Made by a program: the position numbers and the translations under genes. Positions 50,185 to 59,005 of a DNA stretch of 64,000 nt are shown piece by piece. The notes beneath the pieces are model-generated. The model did not search any database. It was given only the letters and a program-made list of their open reading frames with translations, and was not told where the DNA came from. This DNA is from Mycobacterium paraterrae (GTDB lineage: Bacteria > Actinomycetota > Actinomycetes > Mycobacteriales > Mycobacteriaceae). The stretch spans positions 5,270,001 to 5,334,000 of the forward strand of contig NZ_CP092488.2 in NCBI RefSeq assembly GCF_022430545.2, read 5' to 3'. The number at the start of each line of letters is the position of its first letter. Position 1 is the stretch's first letter.

Positions 50185-52194
50185 ATGAGCACCTTCCGCC
50201 GCCGGATCGCCGTGTTCATGGCGATGCTGATCGCCGCCCTCACTGTCGCGCCGTCGGCCACCGCCCAGCCCCCGTTCCGGCTGCCCAGCTACATCACCGA
50301 CGACGCCCACGTGCTCAACAACGCCGACCGCTCGGCGATCCAGTCGGCCAGCGCAAAGCTGTACGCCGACCGTCGCATTCAGTTGTGGGTGGTGTTCGTC
50401 GACGACTTCTCCGGGCAACCGGCCCAGAGCTGGGCCGAGCAGACCGTGGGTCTGAGCGATCTCGGCGACTTCGGCGCGGTGCTGGCGGTGGCGACCGTCG
50501 ATCATGCCTATGCATTCCTGGTCCCGCGCCGGGTCAAGACGATCGACGCCGGCCAGGTCGACGATCTGCGGCGCAACCAGATCGAGCCCGCGTTGCGCCG
50601 CGGTGACTGGAGCGGTGCGGCGGTCGCGGCGGCCAACGGCCTGGACCGCGGGCCACAGTCGCCGAGTTCGGCGCCGCTGTTGATCGGGTTGGGCGTCATC
50701 CTGGTCGCGGTACTGGCGCTCTACCTGGTCACTCGTTGGCGGCGCCGCCGGCGGCGGGCCGCGGAACTGGCCGCGGCGCAGCGGGTCGACGCCACCGACC
50801 CCGATGCGTTGGCCAGCCTGTCGCTGGGCGCCCTGGACGACCTCTCGCGGTGGAAAGTCGTCGACGTCGACAATGCGGTTCGCACCAGCGCCAACGAACT
50901 CGCGCTGACGGTCGAGGAGTTCGGCGAGAAGCGAACCGAGCCGTTCACCCGCGCGGTCGACGCGGCCAAGGCCGCGCTGGCCCAGGCGTTCACTGTGCGT
51001 CAACAACTCGACGACGCGATCCCCGAAACCCGCACGCAGCGTCGCGACCTGCTGACCGAAGTCATCGTCGCCGCCGTGCGGGCCGACCGTGAACTGGAAT
51101 CCCAGCGGGAAGCGTTCGAGGAGATGCGCGACTTGGTGGTCAATGCCCCGGCGCGGCTGGACACCCTGACCCAACAGGTCGTCGAGCTGACCGCCCGCAT
51201 CGAACCCGCCGAACAGCGAATGACCCAGCTGCACGACGAATTCGCGTCCTCCGCGCTCGCCTCGGTGGTCACCAACGTCGCCACCGCCAAGGACCGGCTG
51301 GCCTTCGCCGAGCAGAACCTCAGCCAGGCCCGCGAGAAGGCGGCCAAGCCGGTCAGCGGGGAGCAGAGCGCACTCGTCGACGCCGTCCATGCCGCGGAAT
51401 CGGCACTGGGACAAGCACGGTCGTTGCTCGACGCGGTCGACAACGCCGCCAGCGACATCCGGCACGCCGTCGCCACCCTGCCGGCGCTGATCACCGATAT
51501 CCAGTCCGGGATCGGGCAGGCCGATGCGGCGCTGACCGGCACCCAGCGAACCAGGGCGCCGCATCTGCGTGACTTGGCCGCCGCCCGGGACGCGGCGTCT
51601 CGCGCGCTGGACACCGCGCGTGCCAGCGGCAGCGCGGATCCGCTCACCGCGTTCAGCACGCTCACCAAGATCAACGCCGACCTGGATCGGCTGCTGGCCA
51701 CCGTCGCCGAGGAGCAGGCCGCGGCCGAACGGCTCAGCCGAACGCTGGACCAGGCGTTGTTCAGCGCGCAGTCGCGGGTGCGCGCCGTGTCCGACTATGT
51801 CGACAATCGCCGTGGCAGCGTCGGGCCTGAGGCCCGGACCCGGCTGGCCGAAGCGAGTCGTCAGCTCGATGCCGCGCAGGAGCAGAAGACGACCGACCTG
51901 AACGCCGCAATCACCCTCGCCAACAAGGCCGCATCGCTGGCCACCGAGGCCCAATCCCTGGCGGAGTCGGACGTGCAATCCGCGCAGCTGGCGTACACGT
52001 CGCGGTACGGCGGTGGCGGCCACGCCGGAGCAATGATGGGCGGCATCATCATCGGCGACATGCTCGGCGACGCGATGCGCGGGGGCTTCGGCGGCGGATG
52101 GGGCGGCGGCTACGGCGACGGATGGGGCCCAACCTCGTTCGGAGGTTCGGACTCGTCCGACGGTGGCTTCATGGGTGGCGGCGGCCGGTTCTGA
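50185..52194 (+). CDS. TPM domain protein (Rv2345-like)
   Basis: 669 residues from ATG 50185. Signal peptide (ends SATAQP), TPM_phosphatase domain (about 30-160), one membrane helix (SAPLLIGLGVILVAVLALYLV), then a long helical coiled-coil (about 200-600) rich in Ala/Gln/Arg and a C-terminal Gly/Trp-rich tail (GGGWGGGYGDGWG). Membrane protein with a large domain on the cytoplasmic side; role unknown. The frame upstream to 49927 is a shadow. Confidence 0.88.
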   Translation: MSTFRRRIAVFMAMLIAALTVAPSATAQPPFRLPSYITDDAHVLNNADRSAIQSASAKLYADRRIQLWVVFVDDFSGQPAQSWAEQTVGLSDLGDFGAVLAVATVDHAYAFLVPRRVKTIDAGQVDDLRRNQIEPALRRGDWSGAAVAAANGLDRGPQSPSSAPLLIGLGVILVAVLALYLVTRWRRRRRRAAELAAAQRVDATDPDALASLSLGALDDLSRWKVVDVDNAVRTSANELALTVEEFGEKRTEPFTRAVDAAKAALAQAFTVRQQLDDAIPETRTQRRDLLTEVIVAAVRADRELESQREAFEEMRDLVVNAPARLDTLTQQVVELTARIEPAEQRMTQLHDEFASSALASVVTNVATAKDRLAFAEQNLSQAREKAAKPVSGEQSALVDAVHAAESALGQARSLLDAVDNAASDIRHAVATLPALITDIQSGIGQADAALTGTQRTRAPHLRDLAAARDAASRALDTARASGSADPLTAFSTLTKINADLDRLLATVAEEQAAAERLSRTLDQALFSAQSRVRAVSDYVDNRRGSVGPEARTRLAEASRQLDAAQEQKTTDLNAAITLANKAASLATEAQSLAESDVQSAQLAYTSRYGGGGHAGAMMGGIIIGDMLGDAMRGGFGGGWGGGYGDGWGPTSFGGSDSSDGGFMGGGGRF

Positions 52195-52219
52195 TCAGCG
52201 CCTCCGCCTGAAAGTGGTG

Positions 52220-52258
52220 GACGCGGCAGCTCACCACGCCCTAGTGAGCCGCCGCGTC
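52220..52258. terminator. bidirectional hairpin terminator between TPM gene and glyS
   Basis: 15 bp arms at 52220-52234 and 52244-52258 (GACGCGGC...GCCGCGTC), one mismatch, loop of 9 nt, in the 125 bp gap between convergent genes. GC-rich with no T-run, as for mycobacterial terminators; it can serve both strands. Confidence 0.75.
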
Positions 52259-52319
52259 GACCGGCTCATCATATTGATCGCGTGACCAATAGTGCAAGAT
52301 ATTCCGGAAAATTGGACGC

Positions 52320-53702
52320 TCAGCAGCCCAACAGCCGCGAGCTCAGATAGTCGACGACCCCGTCGATCGACACCCGCTCCTGCGTCATCGCGTCGCGTTC
52401 CCGAATGGTGACGGCGTGGTCGTCGAGCGAATCGAAGTCCAAGGTCACGCAGAACGGAGTGCCGATCTCGTCCTGGCGCCGATACCGACGGCCGATCGCG
52501 CCGGCGTCGTCGAACTCGACGTTCCAGTACTTGCGCAGCTCGGCGGCCAGCTCGCGGGCTTTGGGGCTCAGGTCGGCGTGCCGGGACAGCGGCAGCACCG
52601 CTGCCTTCACCGGCGCCAGCCGCGGATCGAGCCGCAACACCGTGCGCTTGTCCACTCCGCCTTTGGCGTTGGGGGCTTCGTCCTCGTGATACGCGTCGAT
52701 CAAGAACGCCATGAACGACCGGGTGAGCCCGGCTGCCGGCTCGATCACGTACGGCGTGTAGCGGGTGTCGTTGGCCTGGTCGTAGTACGACAGGTCGACT
52801 CCGGAATGCTTTGCGTGCGTTGACAAGTCGAAGTCGGTGCGGTTGGCCACACCTTCGAGCTCACCCCACGGATTGCCCGAGAAGCCGAACTTGTACTCGA
52901 TGTCGACGGTGCGGTCCGAGTAGTGCGACAGCTTTTCTTTCGGGTGTTCGTAGAGCCGCAGGTTCTCGGGGTTGATGCCCAGGTCGATGTACCACTGCCG
53001 CCGGGTGTCGATCCAATACTGGTGCCATTGCGGCGCGGTCGACGGCTCGACGAAAAACTCCATCTCCATCTGCTCGAATTCGCGGGTACGGAAGATGAAG
53101 TTGCCCGGCGTGATTTCGTTGCGGAAGCTCTTGCCGATCTGGCCGATACCGAACGGCGGCTTGCGGCGTGACGTGGTCACCACGTTGGCGAAGTTCACGA
53201 AGATGCCCTGCGCGGTTTCCGGACGCAGGTAGTGCAGACCCTCTTCGGTCTCGATCGGACCGAGGTAGGTCTTGAGCATCATGTTGAAGTCACGCGGCTC
53301 GGTCCACTGCCCCTTGGTGCCGCAATCGGGACAGACGATCTCGCTCATCGGGACCTCTTCGGGCTGGACGCCCTTTTTGAGGGCGTAGGCCTCCTGCAAG
53401 TGGTCCTGCCGGTGGCGCTTGTGGCAGTTCATGCATTCGACGAGCGGGTCGTTGAACACCTCGACGTGGCCCGAGGCCACCCACACCGCGCGCGGCAGGA
53501 TGATCGACGAGTCCAATCCGACGACGTCATCGCGGCCGGTGACCACCGAACGCCACCACTGCCGCTTGATGTTCTCCTTGAGCTCCACGCCCAGCGGCCC
53601 GTAGTCCCATGCCGATTTCGTGCCACCGTAGATCTCGCCGGCGGGATAGACCAGGCCGCGCCGTTTGGCGAGGTTGACGACGGTGTCGATGACGGACGCC
53701 AC
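52320..53702 (-). CDS. glyS: glycyl-tRNA synthetase (class II, alpha2 type)
   Basis: 460 residues from GTG 53702, AGGAG about 11 nt upstream. Motif 1 to 3 regions are present: AGEIYGGTKSAWDYGPLG, FIFRTREFEQMEMEFF, and the C-terminal anticodon-binding domain. Homodimer form, as in mycobacteria; zinc-binding CMNC and CPDCG are seen. Divergent from smtB, 119 bp apart. Confidence 0.97.
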   Translation of the reverse strand: MASVIDTVVNLAKRRGLVYPAGEIYGGTKSAWDYGPLGVELKENIKRQWWRSVVTGRDDVVGLDSSIILPRAVWVASGHVEVFNDPLVECMNCHKRHRQDHLQEAYALKKGVQPEEVPMSEIVCPDCGTKGQWTEPRDFNMMLKTYLGPIETEEGLHYLRPETAQGIFVNFANVVTTSRRKPPFGIGQIGKSFRNEITPGNFIFRTREFEQMEMEFFVEPSTAPQWHQYWIDTRRQWYIDLGINPENLRLYEHPKEKLSHYSDRTVDIEYKFGFSGNPWGELEGVANRTDFDLSTHAKHSGVDLSYYDQANDTRYTPYVIEPAAGLTRSFMAFLIDAYHEDEAPNAKGGVDKRTVLRLDPRLAPVKAAVLPLSRHADLSPKARELAAELRKYWNVEFDDAGAIGRRYRRQDEIGTPFCVTLDFDSLDDHAVTIRERDAMTQERVSIDGVVDYLSSRLLGC

Positions 53703-53786
53703 GAGCTGAGCACTCCTGTTGTTGTGAAGGTGTCATTTTTTAGGCGGGACGATCCGCCATCGTAGCCATCGACTAGCGGCTCTTTG

Positions 53787-53806
53787 ACATGCGTGGTTGT
53801 GCATGT
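53787..53806. promoter_or_regulatory. inverted repeat, probable SmtB operator
   Basis: ACATGC and GCATGT arms around an 8 nt spacer, 16 bp before the smtB ATG. A TTGACA box (53784-53789) overlaps the left arm. The symmetry fits an ArsR/SmtB dimer blocking its own promoter when zinc is low. Confidence 0.5.
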
Positions 53807-53821
53807 GACAGTGGAGGCAGC

Positions 53822-54196
53822 ATGTCTGTGTCATCCTCCACCGCAGCTGACGGTGACGAATTCGTCGGCGAGCACCAACACGGCGACTCCGCGGAACTGC
53901 CCGCACCCCCGGCACGAGAAATCCTGGATGCCGCCGGTGAGCTGCTGCGGGCGCTCGCCGCGCCGGTACGCATCGCTATCGTGCTGCAACTGAACGAGGC
54001 CGCACGGTGTGTACATGAGCTGGTCGACGCGCTCGGCGTGCCGCAGCCGCTGGTGAGCCAACACCTGAAGATCCTCAAGGCGGCGGGCGTGGTCGCCGGT
54101 GAACGGTCCGGGCGCGAGGTGCTCTACCGGCTGGCCGATCACCACCTGGCGCACATCGTGGTCGACGCCGTCGCGCATGCCGGAGAGGACAAATGA
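53822..54196 (+). CDS. smtB: zinc-responsive ArsR-family repressor SmtB
   Basis: 124 residues from ATG 53822, GGAGG just upstream. Winged helix-turn-helix (VPQPLVSQHLKILKAAGVV) and C-terminal alpha5 metal site DHHLAHIVVDAVAHAGE. An acidic ~30-residue N-terminus precedes it. Represses when zinc is scarce and releases on zinc binding. Shares an ATGA overlap with zur, forming a two-gene zinc-control operon. Confidence 0.93.
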   Translation: MSVSSSTAADGDEFVGEHQHGDSAELPAPPAREILDAAGELLRALAAPVRIAIVLQLNEAARCVHELVDALGVPQPLVSQHLKILKAAGVVAGERSGREVLYRLADHHLAHIVVDAVAHAGEDK

Positions 54197-54588
54197 CCTC
54201 GGCAGGTGCGGGCGTGCGGGCCACCCGGCAGCGCGCGGCCATCGCCGGCCTGCTCGACACCCTCGATGAGTTCCGTTCCGCCCAAGAGCTGCACGACGAA
54301 CTGCGGCAGCGCGGCGAGAACATCGGGCTGACCACCGTGTATCGGACGCTGCAAGCGATGGCCGCCGCCGGCCTGCTCGACACGTTGCGCAACGACACCG
54401 GCGAGTCGGTGTATCGCCGTTGCTCCGACCACCATCACCATCACCTGGTCTGCCGCAGTTGCGGGTCGACGGTCGAGGTGGGCGACCGCGAGGTCGAGGA
54501 GTGGGCTGCCGACGTGGCCGCCAAGCACGGGTTCTCCGACGTCAGTCACACCATCGAGATCTACGGCACCTGCTCGGACTGCGGCTGA
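54193..54588 (+). CDS. zur: zinc uptake regulator Zur (FurB)
   Basis: 131 residues. Fur-family helix-turn-helix followed by the HHHHHLVCRSCG metal region and C-terminal CSDCG; four cysteines form the structural zinc site. Represses zinc uptake and alternative ribosomal protein genes with zinc bound. Its stop lies inside a perfect 12 bp palindrome (54585-54596) shared with the stop of the convergent lipoprotein gene. Confidence 0.95.
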   Translation: MTSAGAGVRATRQRAAIAGLLDTLDEFRSAQELHDELRQRGENIGLTTVYRTLQAMAAAGLLDTLRNDTGESVYRRCSDHHHHHLVCRSCGSTVEVGDREVEEWAADVAAKHGFSDVSHTIEIYGTCSDCG

Positions 54589-54592
54589 CGCG

Positions 54593-55099
54593 TCAGGGAG
54601 CGTCCTTGGTCATTTTCAGCGGCACGGGATACGAGTCGAGTGGATTGTCCTTGCCGCACGGCGGAATGTCCGCGGTTGACCAATAGCGGCCTTCCAGGGT
54701 GTCGGGGTTCCAGCTGTAGTGCTTTGTTCCGGGCACCGACGTTCCGTCGCCGCATTGGATCGCGGCCCCCACGTGCATGTCGATGATCCAATTGTTGCCG
54801 ACATAGCGAGCGGTGGCCCGCCGTCTGGACCCTTCGCCGCCCATCTCAGCCGTCGCGCAACCAGCACCGCAGGGGGTGAAAACCCACGTCTCGGGCGTCG
54901 TGTCGTCCGGGTCGCCGGCGACGACTTGATAGTGGCCTGCCATCGTCGGCATCGGCTCTGGGGCAACCGATGTCGGGCTATGGCTCGTACCTGCCGGGCG
55001 CGGAGTTCCGGCGACGGGCGGTCCACCGCAGCTCAGTGTCGGCAGCAGCGTCAGGGCCAGCACCACAACCCGCCTCGTCGACACGGCGTCGGGAACCAT
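54593..55099 (-). CDS. putative lipoprotein
   Basis: 168 residues from ATG 55099 (GTG 55084 is possible). Signal with lipobox LPTLSC, then a Pro/Ser/Thr spacer and a small domain with several Cys (TPCGAGC, IQCGDG, IPPCGKD) that likely form disulfides. Mycobacterium-type secreted protein family; function unknown. Convergent with zur. Confidence 0.8.
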   Translation of the reverse strand: MVPDAVSTRRVVVLALTLLPTLSCGGPPVAGTPRPAGTSHSPTSVAPEPMPTMAGHYQVVAGDPDDTTPETWVFTPCGAGCATAEMGGEGSRRRATARYVGNNWIIDMHVGAAIQCGDGTSVPGTKHYSWNPDTLEGRYWSTADIPPCGKDNPLDSYPVPLKMTKDAP

Positions 55100-55139
55100 G
55101 CCGCATTTTATCGGTGTTGCGCACGCGCGGAATACGCGT

Positions 55140-55535
55140 TTACGGGCGGTCCAGCAGCGTCGCGCGGATCTCGGCGCCCTTGTCGAGCACCATCAAGGTC
55201 AGCGTGCGTAGCGCCTCGTCGCCCAGGCCGTTGCCCGGGAAGTTGTAGCGCAGGATCAGATCGGCCGACTTGCCTGGCTTCTCGATCAGCGCCACCGACC
55301 CCAGAAGCGTCGAACGCGCCTGCTCGGCGACCGTATCGCGAAGCTTCTTGTTCACCGGTAGATCCCACGCGATCACCTGAGTCAGCGACACGAGGTCGAG
55401 ATCGTCGGTAATCGGCACCACCCGCAGCGACGCGATCGTCCCGTCATGGTGAACCGTCACCGCGCCGTCGGTTTCGGCGTCGGCGCGTAGGACCTCGGCC
55501 AGGACATTGAGCAAACGGTCCTCCAGCGACGCCAT
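55140..55535 (-). CDS. conserved hypothetical protein (Rv2360c-like)
   Basis: 131 residues from ATG 55535. Soluble alpha/beta protein with no signal or known catalytic motif; the pattern (IASLRVVPITDDLDLVSLTQVIAWDL) resembles small YbjN/T3SS-chaperone-like folds, but I cannot be sure. Same strand as uppS and downstream of it by 163 bp of structured sequence. Confidence 0.7.
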   Translation of the reverse strand: MASLEDRLLNVLAEVLRADAETDGAVTVHHDGTIASLRVVPITDDLDLVSLTQVIAWDLPVNKKLRDTVAEQARSTLLGSVALIEKPGKSADLILRYNFPGNGLGDEALRTLTLMVLDKGAEIRATLLDRP

Positions 55536-55580
55536 CAGTCACACCTGCCTCGTGAGTCACCGATCGGCCATGACCGTCGA

Positions 55581-55685
55581 TGTGCCCGCCTCTGAGCGAA
55601 TGTGGCCGGAATTCGCTCGAAGGTGGGCACAGTGGCTACCCGCTCGAAGCGGATACATGTGTGACCGGAGTGGCTCCAACTCCGG
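55581..55685. ncRNA. three consecutive hairpins, possible structured RNA or repeat element
   Basis: Arms 55581-55601 and 55611-55631 match as an inverted repeat at 18 of 21 positions with a 9 nt loop (core GAGCGAAT/ATTCGCTC). Then CCGCT-CGA-AGCGG (55640-55652), then CCGGAGT and ACTCCGG (55665-55671, 55679-55685). All lie between uppS and the next gene on the minus strand. Could be a terminator, a regulatory RNA or a palindromic repeat unit. Confidence 0.45.
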
Positions 55686-55698
55686 CGAGGGCTACGCA

Positions 55699-56613
55699 TC
55701 ACGCCGTCCCAAACCGTCTGTGCCGCAACGCATACTCCTCACAGGCCGCCCAGAGGTTGCGGCGATCGTAATCGGGCCAGAGCGTGTCCTGGAAGACGTA
55801 CTCCGCGTACGCCGCTTGCCAAAGCATGAAGTTGCTGGTCCGCTGCTCCCCCGAGGTGCGCAGCAGCAGGTCCACGTCGGGGATGTCCGGGCGCTGCAGG
55901 TGGCGGGCGACGGTCGCCTCGTTGACCCGTTCCGGATTCAGCGTGCCCGCCGCGGCTGCCCGGGCGATTTCCCTTGCTGCCTCAGCGATTTCAGTGCGGC
56001 CACCGTAGTTGACGCAGTAGTTCACGGTGATGACGTCGTTGTGGAGAGTGAGTTCTTCGGCCACCGCGAGCTCGTGGATGACGCTGCGCCACAGCCGAGG
56101 ACGCGACCCGACCCACCGGATCTTCACGCCCATCTCGTTGAGGTTGACTCGACGACGGCGCACGACGTCCCGGTTGAACCCCATCAGGAAGCGCACTTCG
56201 TCGGCCGACCGCTTCCAGTTCTCGGTGGAGAACGCGTAGAGGCTGAGCCATTTGATGCCCAATTCGATTGCGCCGCAGACGATATCGATAACGACCGCCT
56301 CACCCATCTTGTGGCCCTCGACCCTGGGCAGGCCGCGTTGCGTGGCCCAGCGGCCGTTTCCGTCCATCACGATCGCCACGTGGTTGGGCAGCTGCTCTGC
56401 CGGTATCGACGGGGCGGCCGCCTTGGAGATGTGCTGCGGCGGCCGGCGGGGTCCACCGTCCGGTGCGGGCGGCAACTCGGGAAACACCACCGGCCACGTC
56501 GAGAGGTCGGGGAAGACCGGGTAGTCGTCAGGCGCTGGGGGGAGCTGCGGGAAGTCGGACCTCCGCTTGCGCTCAGCCCTGCGCGCTGAGCGGCTCACCC
56601 GGCTCGTCTCCAT
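55699..56613 (-). CDS. uppS: decaprenyl diphosphate synthase (Z-prenyl synthase)
   Basis: 304 residues from ATG 56613, AGGA 9 nt upstream; ATG 56622 is too close to its Shine-Dalgarno. VMDGNGRWA catalytic motif, FSTENWKRS, and C-terminal RTSGEQRTSNFMLWQ are intact. An ~75-residue N-terminal extension (Pro-rich) precedes the domain, as in M. tuberculosis Rv2361c. Builds decaprenyl diphosphate for cell-wall synthesis. Start overlaps recO by 41 bp. Confidence 0.95.
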   Translation of the reverse strand: METSRVSRSARRAERKRRSDFPQLPPAPDDYPVFPDLSTWPVVFPELPPAPDGGPRRPPQHISKAAAPSIPAEQLPNHVAIVMDGNGRWATQRGLPRVEGHKMGEAVVIDIVCGAIELGIKWLSLYAFSTENWKRSADEVRFLMGFNRDVVRRRRVNLNEMGVKIRWVGSRPRLWRSVIHELAVAEELTLHNDVITVNYCVNYGGRTEIAEAAREIARAAAAGTLNPERVNEATVARHLQRPDIPDVDLLLRTSGEQRTSNFMLWQAAYAEYVFQDTLWPDYDRRNLWAACEEYALRHRRFGTA

Positions 56614-57421
56614 GCGCCACATCCTGCCGGACCAGAGTTACCCGGCGGTCGAGCAGGCTGCGATCTATGCGATCCATCGGATCGCCGCGTCGCATCCGTT
56701 CCACCAACGGCAGCGTTCGCAGTTGTCGCTCCAGGTGCCACTGCAGATGGGCGGCCACCAGCCCGCTGACCTGACCGCGGGCCGACTGCGGCGCGCCCTC
56801 CGCGGCCTCCCAATCGCCATCGCGCAGCGCCGCCATCAGGTCCAGCACGCCCAGCGGCGGGGTCGTCGCCCCGGCCGGGCGGCAGTAGGTGCAGACGCTG
56901 CCACCCGCCGCGACGTGAAAAGCCCGGTGCGGGCCCGGCGTGGCGCAGCGCGCGCATTCAGTCAGCGCCGGGGCCCAGCCGGCAATGCCCATGGCGCGCA
57001 GCAGATACGCGTCCAGCAGCAGCTCGCGAGGCCGGCTGCCGTCGGCGACCGCCCGCAGCGCGCTGACCGTGAGGCGGTGCAGTTCCGGTGCCGGCGCCCG
57101 CTCCTCGCCGGCGAGGCGCTCGGCGGTCTCCAGCATCGCGCATGCGCTGGTGTAGCGGCCGTAGTCGCTGACGATGTCAGTGGCGAACGCGTCCAGGGAG
57201 ACGACCTGCGTGACGATGTCGAGATTACGGCCCGGGTGCAGCTGGACGTCGATGTGTGCGAACGGTTCCAGTCGCGCACCGAACTTGCTGCGGGTGCGGC
57301 GCACACCCTTGGCCACCGCGCGAACCAGTCCATGGTCGCGGGTGAGCAGGGTGACGATCCGGTCGGCCTCGCCGAGCTTGTGCTGGCGCAGCACCACCGC
57401 ACGATCCCGGTACAGCCGCAT
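56573..57421 (-). CDS. recO: DNA repair protein RecO
   Basis: 282 residues from ATG 57421 (homologous MRLYRDRAVVLRQHKLGEADRI). OB-fold N-terminus, helical C-terminus with zinc-finger CARC...CTYC. Loads RecA with RecR in gap repair. The frame upstream to 57607 is shadow. Overlaps uppS. Confidence 0.94.
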   Translation of the reverse strand: MRLYRDRAVVLRQHKLGEADRIVTLLTRDHGLVRAVAKGVRRTRSKFGARLEPFAHIDVQLHPGRNLDIVTQVVSLDAFATDIVSDYGRYTSACAMLETAERLAGEERAPAPELHRLTVSALRAVADGSRPRELLLDAYLLRAMGIAGWAPALTECARCATPGPHRAFHVAAGGSVCTYCRPAGATTPPLGVLDLMAALRDGDWEAAEGAPQSARGQVSGLVAAHLQWHLERQLRTLPLVERMRRGDPMDRIDRSLLDRRVTLVRQDVAHGDEPGEPLSAQG

Positions 57422-57484
57422 AGATATCAGTTTGTCACCTGGTTGCGACGGCACCCGGCTCACGCGCCGATAAGGTCGACACCG

Positions 57485-58927
57485 ATGAGTAGCTCTGTCG
57501 ACCGCCGTTTCCCGACGCTGACCGATCAGTTGTATCAACTGGCCAGCGGCGCGGTGACCTCCGACGAACTGGTCCGCCGGTCGTTGCACGCCATTGACCA
57601 GAGCCAATCATCTCTGAACGCCTTCCGGGTCGTGCTCACCGAGAGCGCGCTGGCCGACGCCGCCGAGGCCGACCGGCGGCGTGCCGAGGGCGACCAGGCA
57701 CCGTTGCTGGGAGTGCCGATCGCGGTCAAGGACGACACGGACATCGCGGGCGTCGCCACCTACTTCGGCACATCCGGTCACGTCCAGCCGGCCACCCAGG
57801 ACGCCGAGGTGGTGCGGCGCCTCAAAGCAGCGGGTGCCGTGATCGTCGGCAAGACCAACACCTGCGAATTGGGCCAGTGGCCGTTCACCAGCGGACCGGC
57901 ATTCGGGCACACCCGCAACCCGTGGTCGCAACGGCACACGCCCGGCGGCTCATCGGGCGGCAGTGCGGCCGCGGTGGCCGCAGGCCTGGTGACCGCCGCA
58001 ATCGGCTCGGACGGGGCGGGCAGCGTCCGCATCCCCGCCGCCTGGACCCATCTGGTCGGCATCAAACCGCAGCGCGGTCGCATCTCGACCTGGCCGCTGC
58101 GTGAAGCCTTCAACGGGATCACGGTCAACGGCGTGCTGGCCCGCACCGTCACCGACGCGGCGCTAGTGCTCGACGCGGCGTCCGGCAACGTCGAGGGCGA
58201 TCTGCATCAGCCGCGACCGGTGACGGTGTCCGACCACGTCGGCCTTGCGCCCGGCTCGCTGCGCATCGCGCTGTCCACCCGGTTCCCGTTTACCGCTTTC
58301 CCGGCGCGGCTGGACCCCGAAATCGCGGCCGCGCTGGAGGCCGTGGGCGAACAGCTGCGCCGACTCGGCCACAGCGTGGTCGAGGGCAATCCCGATTACG
58401 GGCTGCGGTTGTCGTGGAATTTCCTGTCGCGGTCCACGTCCGGCCTACTGGATTGGGCGGAGCGATTGGGCGATGGTGTCGAGTTCGACCGCCGCACGAT
58501 GTCGAACATGCGGATGGGTCGATTGCTCTCGCAGCAGATCCTGCGCAGTGCCCGGGCGAGCGAAGCCGCCAACCAGCGCCGGGTCGGCTCGATCTTCCGC
58601 ATCGTGGACGTCGTGCTGGCACCTACGACAGCGCTGCCGCCGCCGCTCGCCGAGGCCTTCGACGGGCTCAGCGGACTGGCGACCGATCGCGAGATGATCG
58701 CCGCCTGCCCGGTGACCTGGCCGTGGAACGTGTTGGGCTGGCCCTCGATCAACATTCCGGCCGGCTTCACCTCCGAAGGCTTGCCGATCGGCGTGCAACT
58801 GATGGGGCCGGCTAACAGCGAACCGCTGCTGGTGTCGCTGGCCGCCGAACTCGAGGCGCTGGGCGGATGGGCCGCCAAACAGCCGGCCGTCTGGTGGAAC
58901 GCCGAGACCAACGCGGTGAGCAGCTAA
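57485..58927 (+). CDS. amiA2: amidase (AmiA2-type)
   Basis: 480 residues from ATG 57485. Amidase signature: catalytic Lys in IAVKDDTD, GGSSGGSAAAVAAG and GSDGAGSVRIPA with the nucleophilic Ser. Hydrolyses carboxamides; substrate not specific from sequence. Convergent with era. Matches Rv2363 in position. Confidence 0.92.
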   Translation: MSSSVDRRFPTLTDQLYQLASGAVTSDELVRRSLHAIDQSQSSLNAFRVVLTESALADAAEADRRRAEGDQAPLLGVPIAVKDDTDIAGVATYFGTSGHVQPATQDAEVVRRLKAAGAVIVGKTNTCELGQWPFTSGPAFGHTRNPWSQRHTPGGSSGGSAAAVAAGLVTAAIGSDGAGSVRIPAAWTHLVGIKPQRGRISTWPLREAFNGITVNGVLARTVTDAALVLDAASGNVEGDLHQPRPVTVSDHVGLAPGSLRIALSTRFPFTAFPARLDPEIAAALEAVGEQLRRLGHSVVEGNPDYGLRLSWNFLSRSTSGLLDWAERLGDGVEFDRRTMSNMRMGRLLSQQILRSARASEAANQRRVGSIFRIVDVVLAPTTALPPPLAEAFDGLSGLATDREMIAACPVTWPWNVLGWPSINIPAGFTSEGLPIGVQLMGPANSEPLLVSLAAELEALGGWAAKQPAVWWNAETNAVSS

Positions 58928-58937
58928 CCGCCTTTAG

Positions 58938-59001
58938 CCGCGAAACAAAAGCCAGGGCTGCGATCGGCGGACGATTCACAGCCACCGCTTCTGTCTCGCG
59001 G
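58938..59001. terminator. inverted repeat between amiA2 and era
   Basis: 15 nt arms at 58938-58952 and 58987-59001 pair at 13 of 15 positions (CCGCGAAACA.../...CTCGCGG), with a 34 nt loop, filling the gap between two convergent genes. A bidirectional termination structure is plausible; the loop is longer than usual. Confidence 0.4.
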
Positions 59002-59005
59002 GGAA

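Noticed and set aside
50077..52023. 648-codon minus-strand frame opposite the TPM gene
   Set aside because: Mirror frame of a high-GC coding gene, Arg/Gly-rich, with no start signal or known domain.
53743..53758. GGCGG-GACGAT-CCGCC hairpin as glyS terminator or T-box
   Set aside because: No T-box sequence, poly-U or antiterminator partner; too short to call.
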